Of a stretch of DNA of 29,379 bases, positions 14,861-22,639 are shown one piece after another. Below the pieces are notes generated by a model. That model was not told where the DNA came from, ran no database searches, and saw only the letters and a program-made list of their open reading frames with translations. Position numbers and translations under genes: made by a program. Within the stretch, counting starts at the first letter, position 1; every line of letters starts with the position of its first letter. The DNA comes from RGIG2945 sp045540355. Lineage in GTDB: Bacteria > Bacillota > Clostridia > Oscillospirales > Acutalibacteraceae. The stretch covers positions 1 to 29,379 of the forward strand of contig JAZQHB010000093.1 of the NCBI GenBank assembly GCA_045540355.1, written 5' to 3'.

Positions 14861-15036
14861 TGGTGGGTTTCACCCACACCCAATTGTTGCTCCGGCAAGC
14901 ACATGAAGTTGCTTTACAATGAAGCACTGCATAAAGTGCAACATTTCGAGTGGACTCCGTCCACACCCATTATAATTGCGTCGCAGACCCTTCGTTTTGC
15001 GTTCTGCGTTTTGCACTTACATCAGGCTTACATTTG
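14861..15036. repeat. Stem-loop-rich intergenic element
   Basis: The 390-bp gap between the TetR and XRE genes has no plausible gene. It contains a chain of small hairpins: GTGGGT/ACCCAC (14863-14877), TTGC/GCAA (about 14886-14897), GCTT/AAGC, GCACT/AGTGC and GTGGAC/GTCCAC (about 14951-14965), then a TTTTGC/CTGCG simple repeat. I recall similar hairpin strings between genes in gut clostridia, so this may be one copy of a dispersed REP-like family. Copy number cannot be seen here. Confidence 0.5.
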
Positions 15037-15040
15037 CAAC

Positions 15041-15073
15041 AAAAAAACCAATCGGACAACTGTCTGATTGGTT
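15041..15073 (-). terminator. Terminator of the XRE regulator gene
   Basis: On the - strand a 13-bp stem (AACCAATC... pairing with ...GATTGGTT, one G-U pair) is followed by a run of seven T residues. It lies 12 bp after the XRE stop codon. Confidence 0.85.
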
Positions 15074-15084
15074 TGATAATGTTA

Positions 15085-15699
15085 TTACTCTATGAGATTT
15101 GCAAGTGTACGCAAATCTCCGTTTACATAGTTTTCTGCAAGTCTTATAATCTTATTTATACTCTCGGGGGCAGGCTCTTCACTTGTTGTAATTCTGCCTT
15201 TGAGCTTCTCATATAACAAAACTTCAATAATACCGTCAACCGCATTGGCATAGTTAGGGTTTTCAAACTTCAATGAGCTTACCCATTCCTTCGGTATGCA
15301 GCCGTTCTTTGCGGAAAACAGAATTATTCTGTAAAGCAACAAGGCTATAAGCATCAGAACTCGTTCCTCACTTCTTGTTATATCCTCATTATTTATTGCA
15401 TCTCTTAAATAAGATGCAATAGAATATATTGCATTTTCAGCTTCATTGCTGTATAATTTTCTATCGAAGGATGATGAGTTGAGGCTTGTTTCCTTACCCA
15501 ACAGATAATCACAGCTTACATCGTAATATTCTGCAAGCTTTAAAACAAAGCTCAGAGAACATTCTCTTATACCTTTTTCATAATGAGATAACTGAGCCGC
15601 AGATATACCCAAATCCTCTGCCGCTTTTTTCTGGGTTATGTTTTTCTGCATTCTTAAATCTGCAATTCTTACGCCGAAGCTGTTTTTTACATTTTTCAT
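15085..15699 (-). CDS. XRE family transcriptional regulator with C-terminal helical domain
   Basis: The 204-residue protein has a Cro/CI helix-turn-helix at about residues 7-62 (ITQKKAAEDLGISAAQLSHYE, then the YDVSCDYLLG ending typical of the family). A helical C-terminal domain of about 130 residues of unknown function follows. I place the start at 15699, where GGTGA lies about 5 nt upstream; ATG at 15705 and GTG at 15708 have no site. The gene faces the histidine phosphatase gene across a 70-bp gap holding a 13-bp palindrome, so it may control both. It is not part of a phage region. Confidence 0.82.
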   Translation of the reverse strand: MKNVKNSFGVRIADLRMQKNITQKKAAEDLGISAAQLSHYEKGIRECSLSFVLKLAEYYDVSCDYLLGKETSLNSSSFDRKLYSNEAENAIYSIASYLRDAINNEDITRSEERVLMLIALLLYRIILFSAKNGCIPKEWVSSLKFENPNYANAVDGIIEVLLYEKLKGRITTSEEPAPESINKIIRLAENYVNGDLRTLANLIE

Positions 15700-15731
15700 A
15701 TTCATCACCGAATATTATATTAGCATAAAAA

Positions 15732-15744
15732 ATACAATTTGTAT
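15732..15744. promoter_or_regulatory. Palindrome between XRE and phosphatase genes
   Basis: ATACAA-T-TTGTAT is a perfect inverted repeat in the divergent intergenic region. It overlaps a possible + strand promoter (TTAGCA around 15719, TATAGT at 15742-15747) and lies upstream of a - strand TATAAT-like box. It is a candidate binding site of the XRE regulator. Confidence 0.4.
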
Positions 15745-15769
15745 AGTAATTATTCAAAAGGAGTACAAA

Positions 15770-16447
15770 ATGAAAACTTATAAGATACATTTTATCCGCC
15801 ACGGTTTAACCAAATCAAACATTGACGGAAGATATATAGGAAGAACAGACGAGCCTTTATCACCTGAGGGAATTGCACAGATTCAGCAGATGTGCGACGA
15901 ATACATTTATCCGACGGTTGATGCGGTTTTTTCAAGTCCTCTCTCCCGCTGTGTTGAAACTGCAAAAATTATATATCCGAACAATCTTCCCATTGAGCTT
16001 GACGGCTTGCAGGAATGTAATTTCGGTGAGTTTGAAAACAAGACCGCCGAGGAGCTTGAAGAACACCCCGCTTTTTCAAAATGGCTTGAGGGTGCACAGG
16101 GAATCAAACCGCCTTTCGGTGAAAGCAACGAGGAATTTGCATACAGAATCTGCTCTTGCTTTGAAAAAATAGTAGAGGGTATTATGAAAACAGGTACTCG
16201 CAGCACGGCAATCGTCACACACGGCGGTGTAATTATGACTTTGCTTGCTGCATACGGTATTCCCGAAATGCCCGTACACGAATGGCTTACTCCGTCAGGT
16301 TGCGGTTTTACCGTTATGATTACTCCGAGTATATGGATGCGAGGTCAGAAGTTTGAGGTTATTCAGGAAATCCCCGTTATTCCTCACGAAGAAGACGAAT
16401 ACAACGAAAATGAAGATTTCTTCGATGCTATTTCGTTTGAGATATAA
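15770..16447 (+). CDS. Histidine phosphatase family protein (phosphoglycerate mutase-like)
   Basis: The 225-residue protein carries the RHG signature of the histidine phosphatase superfamily (R10-H11-G12, in FIRHGLTKSN), the VFSSPLSRCVETA arginine loop, an ECNFGEFE acid motif and a second catalytic His in VTHGG. These are all the residues needed for phosphoryl transfer through phospho-H11. It may act on a small phosphorylated metabolite; substrate cannot be told from sequence. The C-terminus is unusually acidic (EEDEYNENEDFFD). The ATG at 15770 has AAAGGAG about 7 nt upstream; an upstream in-frame extension overlaps the opposing XRE gene and is rejected. Confidence 0.88.
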   Translation: MKTYKIHFIRHGLTKSNIDGRYIGRTDEPLSPEGIAQIQQMCDEYIYPTVDAVFSSPLSRCVETAKIIYPNNLPIELDGLQECNFGEFENKTAEELEEHPAFSKWLEGAQGIKPPFGESNEEFAYRICSCFEKIVEGIMKTGTRSTAIVTHGGVIMTLLAAYGIPEMPVHEWLTPSGCGFTVMITPSIWMRGQKFEVIQEIPVIPHEEDEYNENEDFFDAISFEI

Positions 16448-16464
16448 ATTGAGTAAAAGAAATA

Positions 16465-16501
16465 CAGACTCAGCCAAAATCATGGTTGAGTCTGTTTTTT
16501 T
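16465..16501. terminator. Bidirectional terminator after phosphatase gene
   Basis: CAGACTCA pairs with TGAGTCTG (outer stem 16465-16494) around an inner CCA/TGG, followed by seven T residues on the + strand. The - strand gene ends at 16500, so the hairpin serves both convergent units. Confidence 0.85.
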
Positions 16502-17171
16502 AATCATTAGTTAAATTTCCGTCGCCGTTTACGGGGATTGTATCACCCAGGAAAGTCGGCTCAGGTTTGAAGATTGATGTTCCGAAATCCTTTACTCTTG
16601 CAAGCATCTCTCTGCAATCCTGTGCAAGCTTGCCCGCGTATGGTCTGTACTCACTTGCAACGCCATAAGCTTCGACACCTAAGCTTTTCGCGATATACAA
16701 GGCTCTGTAAAGATGATACTCCTGCGTTACAATTATAATTCTGTCCGCATCAAAAATCTCTTTTGCACGGTAGATACTTTCATAAGTCGAAAATCCCGCA
16801 TGATCCATAAACACATCTTCAGACGGTATACCTGTATCAAGTGCGTACTGCTTCATCACATTGACTTCGTCATATTCATACTGACCGTGGTCGCCACTCA
16901 TCAAAAGCTTGGGGGCCGCCTTAAGGTTGTAAAGCTCTATACCTTTATTCAATCTGTCCTCAAGCATATCAGACGGATACTCGTTATTATGCACCTGACA
17001 ACCTAAAACGATAATGCAATCTATATTGTCAAGCTCCGCGGCTTCCTCTGCACTTACGAGCGTTCTGCCGCCTACTGTTTTAACATACAAGTTTATTCCC
17101 AATACCGAGCCTGCACCCAGCAAACCGAGACACAGAAATATTATTAAACATCTTTTTAAAATCTTGTTCAT
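16500..17171 (-). CDS. SanA/YdcF-like DUF218 membrane-anchored protein
   Basis: The 223-residue protein has an N-terminal membrane segment (about residues 7-28) and then a DUF218 domain. DCIIVLGCQV, the DMLEDRLNKGIELY helix and LLMSGDHGQ are its recognisable motifs. Family members such as SanA and ElyC affect envelope integrity in other bacteria; the biochemical activity is not settled. It should face outside the membrane. The start is 1 bp after the stop of the permease gene, so it is co-transcribed with the adaptor-permease pair, suggesting an envelope-related job for the operon. Confidence 0.82.
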   Translation of the reverse strand: MNKILKRCLIIFLCLGLLGAGSVLGINLYVKTVGGRTLVSAEEAAELDNIDCIIVLGCQVHNNEYPSDMLEDRLNKGIELYNLKAAPKLLMSGDHGQYEYDEVNVMKQYALDTGIPSEDVFMDHAGFSTYESIYRAKEIFDADRIIIVTQEYHLYRALYIAKSLGVEAYGVASEYRPYAGKLAQDCREMLARVKDFGTSIFKPEPTFLGDTIPVNGDGNLTND

Positions 17172-17172
17172 A

Positions 17173-18417
17173 TCAATCTCGCCTTAATGCTTCAATCGGT
17201 AACATCTTTGCCGCTTTCCGTGCGGGATAGATTCCGAAGAAAATACCTATTGCACTTGCAAAACCTATTGCTATTGCAATAGTGCTGAATTTAACCGTAA
17301 TGGGTATTCCCATATATGCAGCTATCGCAACCGCACCGCCAACACCGATTATAAATCCTATCACTCCGCCGAAGATACACAGTATTACCGACTCGGTCAG
17401 AAATTGGAACATAATTGTCCCCGTCTTTGCACCCAGAGCTTTCCTGATTCCTATTTCTCTCGTTCGTTCAGTTACGGAAACAAGCATGATATTCATAACG
17501 CCGATACCGCCGACTATCAATGAAATTGCACTTACGCCTGCAATAAATGTGGTCAGGATATTTATAACCGCGTCAAGTAAATCGATATATGTTGCCATGT
17601 TTGCAACATTATAAACCTCTTTGTCGAAGTTACCGTGTCTTGAATAAAGAATATTCTTTGCAGAATTGCCCAGTGTATCAAGCTGAGATTCATCATCAGC
17701 CATCATATACAGCATATCGTAGCCGGATGTGCCTGTCATCTGATTGAGAAGTGTTGACGGTAAAATAACCATCATCATCGCCTCTGAACCGCTCATCTGT
17801 TGCTGCATCTGTGAAGGGTCCGCCATTGATGAAATCGCATTGTCCGTAGTCATAAACTCCATTGTTGCAATTCCTATAATTCTGAGATAAACGGATTGTC
17901 CGTTAATTGTAACATTGACATATTCACCTATAATATCCTGGGTTCCGTAAATAAAATTTGCGGAATTATTGGACATTACACAGACATGGTCAGCAGAATC
18001 ATATTCCTCCTGAGTGAAATATCGACCTTTGGTGGTGACTGTACTCATGACATACTGAAAATCCTGGTTACCTGCAAGCACCATGGACATCATACTGCCG
18101 AAATCCGTATCAGCCGTTCCGATGTTATATGATATCGGAGATACATATTTTGCACCTTCGATATCCCTGATTTTTCTGATATCGTCTTCTGTTATGCGGT
18201 CAGCTTCCGTTGCCGAAGTAGAAAGGGTTATGCTTACATTGCTCGAGCCCATTTCTTTAATCATATTAACAATGTAATCCCTACCGCCGTTACCGACGGT
18301 AACAATAGCTATAACTGAGCAAACACCTATGATTATACCGAGCATAGTCAATGATGAACGCATGAAGTTTGTCCGTATGCTATATACGGCCATTCTGATA
18401 TTTTCGCCTAAATTCAC
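17173..18417 (-). CDS. MacB/FtsX-type ABC transporter permease
   Basis: The 414-residue protein has an N-terminal membrane segment (about 20-42), a MacB_PCD-type extracytoplasmic domain (about 45-275) and three C-terminal membrane segments forming an FtsX domain. The conserved GGIGVMNIMLVSVTERTREI and RKALGA motifs are present, as is a closing YPARKAAKMLPIEALR. Such permeases work with an ATPase and a MacA-like adaptor in efflux or mechanotransmission. The ATPase domain is not fused here and no ATPase gene is adjacent. It starts with GTG, having GGAGG 7 nt upstream, 23 bp after the adaptor gene. Confidence 0.9.
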   Translation of the reverse strand: MNLGENIRMAVYSIRTNFMRSSLTMLGIIIGVCSVIAIVTVGNGGRDYIVNMIKEMGSSNVSITLSTSATEADRITEDDIRKIRDIEGAKYVSPISYNIGTADTDFGSMMSMVLAGNQDFQYVMSTVTTKGRYFTQEEYDSADHVCVMSNNSANFIYGTQDIIGEYVNVTINGQSVYLRIIGIATMEFMTTDNAISSMADPSQMQQQMSGSEAMMMVILPSTLLNQMTGTSGYDMLYMMADDESQLDTLGNSAKNILYSRHGNFDKEVYNVANMATYIDLLDAVINILTTFIAGVSAISLIVGGIGVMNIMLVSVTERTREIGIRKALGAKTGTIMFQFLTESVILCIFGGVIGFIIGVGGAVAIAAYMGIPITVKFSTIAIAIGFASAIGIFFGIYPARKAAKMLPIEALRRD

Positions 18418-18440
18418 CGTGTTTCCTCCGTTTGCTAAAT

Positions 18441-20078
18441 TTATTTCGCTGTCTTACCTATCAGATTACTCTGTATTCTCTGTCCGTCTTTCAATGTTGA
18501 TGTCGGTGATTTTACAATTATATCTCCAACTTCACAACCTGACAGAATTTCATATTTCAAATCGTCACGAAGACCAATTGTCACTTCAGTCTTTACAATT
18601 GTCTTTTCTTCTGCATCATATTTGTAAACATAAGCTTTTGAATTTTCATACTGTATTGATTCAATCGGAACAACTACAGTATCTTCAGATTGGTCTGTTT
18701 TGATTGAAACTTCAACATCAAAACCGATTATAACATTGCTGTTATATTCATCAAAATCAACTCTGACTTCAATTCCGCTTGATGTTGCCGAGCCTCCGAG
18801 AACGCTTGAAATATCAAGTCCGTTTGCTTCTGTTGCAACTGCACTCTTATAAACAACAGTACCGGTTACTGTTTCGTCGGATCCGAGAACGATATCAACC
18901 TTCTGTCCGACCTCCACCTTTGACATTTCGGTTTTGCCGAGAGTAAAGCTTGCTGTCAAGGGGAAATATTCAACCGTCAACGCACTTGTTGATTCTGTTG
19001 AAAAGCCTGAGAATAAAGATGAGATATCTGCATTGCCCGATGTCAACGATTCAATGATTGCTGCTATATCCAATCCGCCGGAGGACTTACCGCCTTCTTT
19101 GCCGAATTTCTGACCTGCTTCGATATCGACTTTACTTACTATACCGTCATACTCTGCAATCCAGCCCTTAGATACTGAATCAACTGTATTTTTAGCTGTA
19201 AGATATGCATTGTAAGCTGAATCCGTCAACTTCTTATAAACCGATTTCAATGAATCGTCCGAAGAAACTGAAAGTGTTGCTTTTTTTGTTTTGAGCTCTG
19301 CTAATTTAAGCTGAGCTTCTATGAGCTCTGTCTGTTCTTTTGATATGCCCGCCATTGCAGATTCAAGGAAATCCTTTAACTGTGACATATCAGCAGAGCC
19401 TGTAGTACCACCCATAGAGTTAATAACGCCTTTGAGTGCATCAATCACCTGTTGTGCTGATTCGCTGTTTTTAAGAATAAGCTGAATAAGCTTTGAGCTG
19501 AGTACCGTGTCATCAATAAGCTTATTGAGTGCATCTTTGAGCTTTTCTATCTCTGTTTTTTGTTCTGTTGTTGCATCTTCCGGTATTTCGGGTTTTGTAT
19601 TATTTTTATTCTCTTCAACCTTTTTCTCAAGTGCCTTAATCTTTGCTTCTGTTTCAGCTATTTCTTTATTGATTCCGGCAAGCTGAGAAGAAGAATTTGC
19701 AGCCGATGAGAGATACTTGTCGTAGGCAATTTTTGCGGTATTGTAAGCATCCTCTTTCTCATCAACAATCTTCTGTAAAGAACTTGTGTCAAAGGTTGCA
19801 AGAACATCACCTTTTTTTACGGTTTGTCCGACTTTAACATTTACAGTCTTTACGACAACTCCGTCAACAAGTACAAAATCACCTTTTTCGTTAGACGAAA
19901 CTGCCGCAGTCTTTTCGAGGGTCTGTATAACAGTTCCTTTCGCCACTTCAAGAGTGTCAAGTTTGCTGCCTTTATCGGGTTTGAGCATATAATAAAGCAC
20001 GCCCACTAAAAGAGCGACTATAATAAATGCCACTATGCTTGAAAAAATTATTCTTCTTTTATTCCTTTTTGCGTCCAT
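18441..20078 (-). CDS. MacA/HlyD-like efflux adaptor (membrane fusion protein)
   Basis: The 545-residue protein has a membrane anchor at about residues 10-31, then the first half of a lipoyl/barrel-hybrid domain (VNVKVGQTVKKGDVLATFD, about 75-95). A long helical hairpin with heptad character (about 105-290) leads back to the second lipoyl half (GWIAEYDGIVSKVDIEAGQ). A beta-barrel and a membrane-proximal domain with the usual closing pattern (LKDGQRI) follow. A Ser/Gly-rich insertion near 325-365 is unusual. It likely couples to the permease downstream. The start at 20078 has GGTGA about 7 nt upstream; ATG at 20084 is a less likely alternative. Confidence 0.88.
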   Translation of the reverse strand: MDAKRNKRRIIFSSIVAFIIVALLVGVLYYMLKPDKGSKLDTLEVAKGTVIQTLEKTAAVSSNEKGDFVLVDGVVVKTVNVKVGQTVKKGDVLATFDTSSLQKIVDEKEDAYNTAKIAYDKYLSSAANSSSQLAGINKEIAETEAKIKALEKKVEENKNNTKPEIPEDATTEQKTEIEKLKDALNKLIDDTVLSSKLIQLILKNSESAQQVIDALKGVINSMGGTTGSADMSQLKDFLESAMAGISKEQTELIEAQLKLAELKTKKATLSVSSDDSLKSVYKKLTDSAYNAYLTAKNTVDSVSKGWIAEYDGIVSKVDIEAGQKFGKEGGKSSGGLDIAAIIESLTSGNADISSLFSGFSTESTSALTVEYFPLTASFTLGKTEMSKVEVGQKVDIVLGSDETVTGTVVYKSAVATEANGLDISSVLGGSATSSGIEVRVDFDEYNSNVIIGFDVEVSIKTDQSEDTVVVPIESIQYENSKAYVYKYDAEEKTIVKTEVTIGLRDDLKYEILSGCEVGDIIVKSPTSTLKDGQRIQSNLIGKTAK

Positions 20079-20120
20079 TTGCATTTCACCCGGAAACCTT
20101 TCAATATTTTACACATTTAT

Positions 20121-20149
20121 ATTGTATAACTTTATTTCTGTTTTGAAAA
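20121..20149 (-). promoter_or_regulatory. Possible promoter of the adaptor-permease-SanA operon
   Basis: On the - strand TTTTCA (20144-20149) and TACAAT (20121-20126) are 17 bp apart, about 43 nt upstream of the adaptor start. Both boxes depart from consensus. Confidence 0.35.
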
Positions 20150-20230
20150 GGGGTTTATGTTAATTTTTTTTTAATAATATACACTTTTTTAAAAATTATT
20201 TAAAATTTTCAATTTCTTAAAATATAATTA

Positions 20231-20259
20231 TTGCCAATTCACTTCAATTCTGTTATCAT
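20231..20259 (+). promoter_or_regulatory. Promoter of first LCAT-like hydrolase gene
   Basis: TTGCCA (20231-20236) and TATCAT (20254-20259) are separated by 17 bp, 45 nt before the ATG at 20304. The remaining sequence between the divergent genes (20085-20230) is very AT-rich and holds no gene. Confidence 0.55.
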
Positions 20260-20303
20260 ATTTCAGTATTTGTTATTTTATAAAAGCTTTGGAGGAAAAA
20301 CAG

Positions 20304-22349
20304 ATGAAATTCAAAAAAATCATTGCAACGGTTTTGACTGGTTGCTTGCTCGTATCAACAATATCCGTTGCAGCATCAGCAACAGGTGTAAGTGTAAAAG
20401 AGCTTGACAACGGCTCAAAGGTAATTACCGCAGCTTCTGTTGAAGAAGCTATGGATTATCTTGCAGAATCAAACACCGATTGTATCGAATGTACTGCTCC
20501 CGAAACAGACAATTGGACCCGTAAGACAGATTGTGACGGCAAGTGCGGTCATGCTCCCGCCATAATTGTTCCCGGTATTCTTCAGTCGCAGGTATATCTT
20601 CAGGACGAAAACGGCAACGACCTTGTCACAGAATCAGGTGCTCCGATTATGGAGTCAATGGATATGCAATATCTCTTTGATATGGATAAATTGGCTGACG
20701 ACCTTCCGAAGCTCATTTCTCCCCTTATCAATCTTCTTGCAACAAAGGACTCAACTAAATTTGTCGATGCATTAAACGGAATCCTTAATGACAATCTCGG
20801 TGTTCATTACTTCAATGATGACGGCACGAGAGATGCAAAAACATCTGCAGTTGAATACTGGTATTCGCTTGAGGTTGCAGAAACAAAGCCTGATAAATTT
20901 AATCTCTATCAGTCAAATCCCAATAAGCACAAAACAGAGGCTGAAGCAATCTACAAGCAGGTTAACACAAGAGAATATGCAAGCATTGCGGGTGCTGACC
21001 ATGTTTATTATTTTGCATATCCCTCATTCGGCGATACTTATGAAACTGCTGAAAAATTCAATCAGTTTGTTCAGATGGTAAAGTCCGAAACCGGTCATGC
21101 AAAAGTAAATGTTGTTTTCATAAGCCTCGGCGGTACAATCGGCACAGCTTACTTCGATGCCTACTGCAATCCTGATGATATCAACAAAGCAATCTTTGCT
21201 TCATCTGCATTGGACGGCTCTTGTCTTTTGGGTGATATTTTCAAGGGCGATTTTACTCTTGATGATGCAGAGCTTATTTACAACGACATTCTTCCCAATC
21301 TACTCTCCTTTGCGGGCGATGACATTCCCGGGTATGCAGCTTATCTTCTCAATATTCTTCTGAGATTAGTTCCTAAGTCTGTCGGCAAAGAACTCATAAA
21401 TATCGCAGAACAGGTTGTTGAAAACCTCGTTTCAGAATTCCTTGCAAAATGCCCCTCAATGTGGGCACTTATTCCGAGCGGTGATTATACAGAACTCAGC
21501 GAAAAATATCTCTCGGACCCCTCTCGTGCTGCTTTAAAAGAAAAAACTGACCGCTATCATCAGGCACAGATAACAAACAAAACCCGTATTCCCTACCTCA
21601 ACGAAAACACCGATATGACTATCTTTGCAGTATGCGGTTACGGTCTTCATATCCCCGCACTTTTAGAATCATATTGCACAGAACATTCAGATGAAATCAT
21701 TCAGGCTAATTCACAGGCAATGGGTGCTTACTTCGCTCCTATCGGCACAACACTTCCCGAGGACTATGTTCCCGCTATAGACGAAACATATATCTCACCC
21801 AACAGAATAGTTGATGCAGGAGCAGGCTATATGCCCGACAATACATGGTTTGTTTACGGTCAGAGCCATCTTGAGCTTCAAAGCAGCGTAAATGATTACA
21901 TATCAATGTGTATACATATTGCTCTCGATGACGATATCAAGGATGCTCGCGTAAACAATGGCGGATATTCCCAGTTCCAGGATTACCGCGACAGCTCCAT
22001 GCTTAACGAATTAAAAAATATGCTCAATAAGGTTATTTTTACAGATGTCGAAAACAGAGTTTACAATATGGAGCTTATCAATTCGGCTAACCCGACAGAC
22101 GCTCAGCTTCAGGAATTATATAAGATTTCAGAAGAAGCTATTGAGGTGCTCAACACCCATTCGTGGGATAACGAAAAAGCAACCGATGTCCGTAACCGCA
22201 TGGTCGATCTTCTTGATGAACTCGAACTTAATACATTCGATTACGAAACATCGAAAGACATAAAAATTGATGTAATCATCATCGGTATTTGTAAAAAAAT
22301 AAGCGACATCGTTTCAAAAATCTTCGGTTCAAAAAGCTTTTTCGGATAA
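20304..22349 (+). CDS. Secreted LCAT-like alpha/beta-hydrolase, paralogue 1
   Basis: The 681-residue protein has a signal peptide (residues 1-26, ending ASA). A four-Cys segment (C60, C63, C77, C81) lies just before HAPAIIVPGILQSQVYL, which resembles the oxyanion-loop strand of lecithin:cholesterol acyltransferase-like lipases. The probable nucleophile is S274 in VVFISLGGT, where the usual GxSxG elbow has Phe in place of the first Gly. CPSMWALIP (383-391) resembles an LCAT-family motif, and H522 in GQSHLELQ is the best catalytic His. A lipid or ester substrate outside the cell is inferred. The last 13 residues (IVSKIFGSKSFFG) match the tail of the paralogue. GGAGG lies 8 nt before the ATG; an upstream TTG start is rejected. 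Confidence 0.75.
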   Translation: MKFKKIIATVLTGCLLVSTISVAASATGVSVKELDNGSKVITAASVEEAMDYLAESNTDCIECTAPETDNWTRKTDCDGKCGHAPAIIVPGILQSQVYLQDENGNDLVTESGAPIMESMDMQYLFDMDKLADDLPKLISPLINLLATKDSTKFVDALNGILNDNLGVHYFNDDGTRDAKTSAVEYWYSLEVAETKPDKFNLYQSNPNKHKTEAEAIYKQVNTREYASIAGADHVYYFAYPSFGDTYETAEKFNQFVQMVKSETGHAKVNVVFISLGGTIGTAYFDAYCNPDDINKAIFASSALDGSCLLGDIFKGDFTLDDAELIYNDILPNLLSFAGDDIPGYAAYLLNILLRLVPKSVGKELINIAEQVVENLVSEFLAKCPSMWALIPSGDYTELSEKYLSDPSRAALKEKTDRYHQAQITNKTRIPYLNENTDMTIFAVCGYGLHIPALLESYCTEHSDEIIQANSQAMGAYFAPIGTTLPEDYVPAIDETYISPNRIVDAGAGYMPDNTWFVYGQSHLELQSSVNDYISMCIHIALDDDIKDARVNNGGYSQFQDYRDSSMLNELKNMLNKVIFTDVENRVYNMELINSANPTDAQLQELYKISEEAIEVLNTHSWDNEKATDVRNRMVDLLDELELNTFDYETSKDIKIDVIIIGICKKISDIVSKIFGSKSFFG

Positions 22350-22369
22350 TTGAATATACATACTTCTAT

Positions 22370-22411
22370 GGGTTGTAAGAGAGTTTCTACTTTTTTACAA
22401 CCCCCTTTTCT
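22370..22411 (+). terminator. Terminator of hydrolase paralogue 1
   Basis: GGGTTGTAA (22370-22378) pairs with TTACAACCC (22395-22403), followed by CCTTTTC. The paralogues therefore are separate transcription units. The rest of the gap to 22639 holds only the promoter of the second gene. Confidence 0.75.
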
Positions 22412-22546
22412 ATTCTCTCATAAAACATCTCCATAATAAACCATTCACAATCTATTCTAAAAATTGTCTTTTTTAGGACATTTTATACAATCAAAAAATT
22501 TTCATTTGTTCATTATGTAAAATCAAATAAAAACATCGGATTTTTC

Positions 22547-22575
22547 TTGCAATTATGGTGTATATGTACTATAAT
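22547..22575 (+). promoter_or_regulatory. Promoter of second LCAT-like hydrolase gene
   Basis: TTGCAA (22547-22552) and a perfect TATAAT (22570-22575) are separated by 17 bp, 64 nt before the ATG at 22640. Confidence 0.65.
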
Positions 22576-22639
22576 TACTTTGTGGGATACTTTTTATCCT
22601 CTCATAATTAAAGGAAAAAATTTCAAGGAGGAAAACAAA

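Noticed and set aside
15638..15769. Longer N-terminus for the histidine phosphatase
   Set aside because: The extension overlaps the opposing XRE gene, and the clear AAAGGAG site selects the ATG at 15770.
22547..22639. Longer N-terminus for hydrolase paralogue 2
   Set aside because: It begins at the promoter -35 box and would bury the signal peptide; the ribosome binding site supports 22640.
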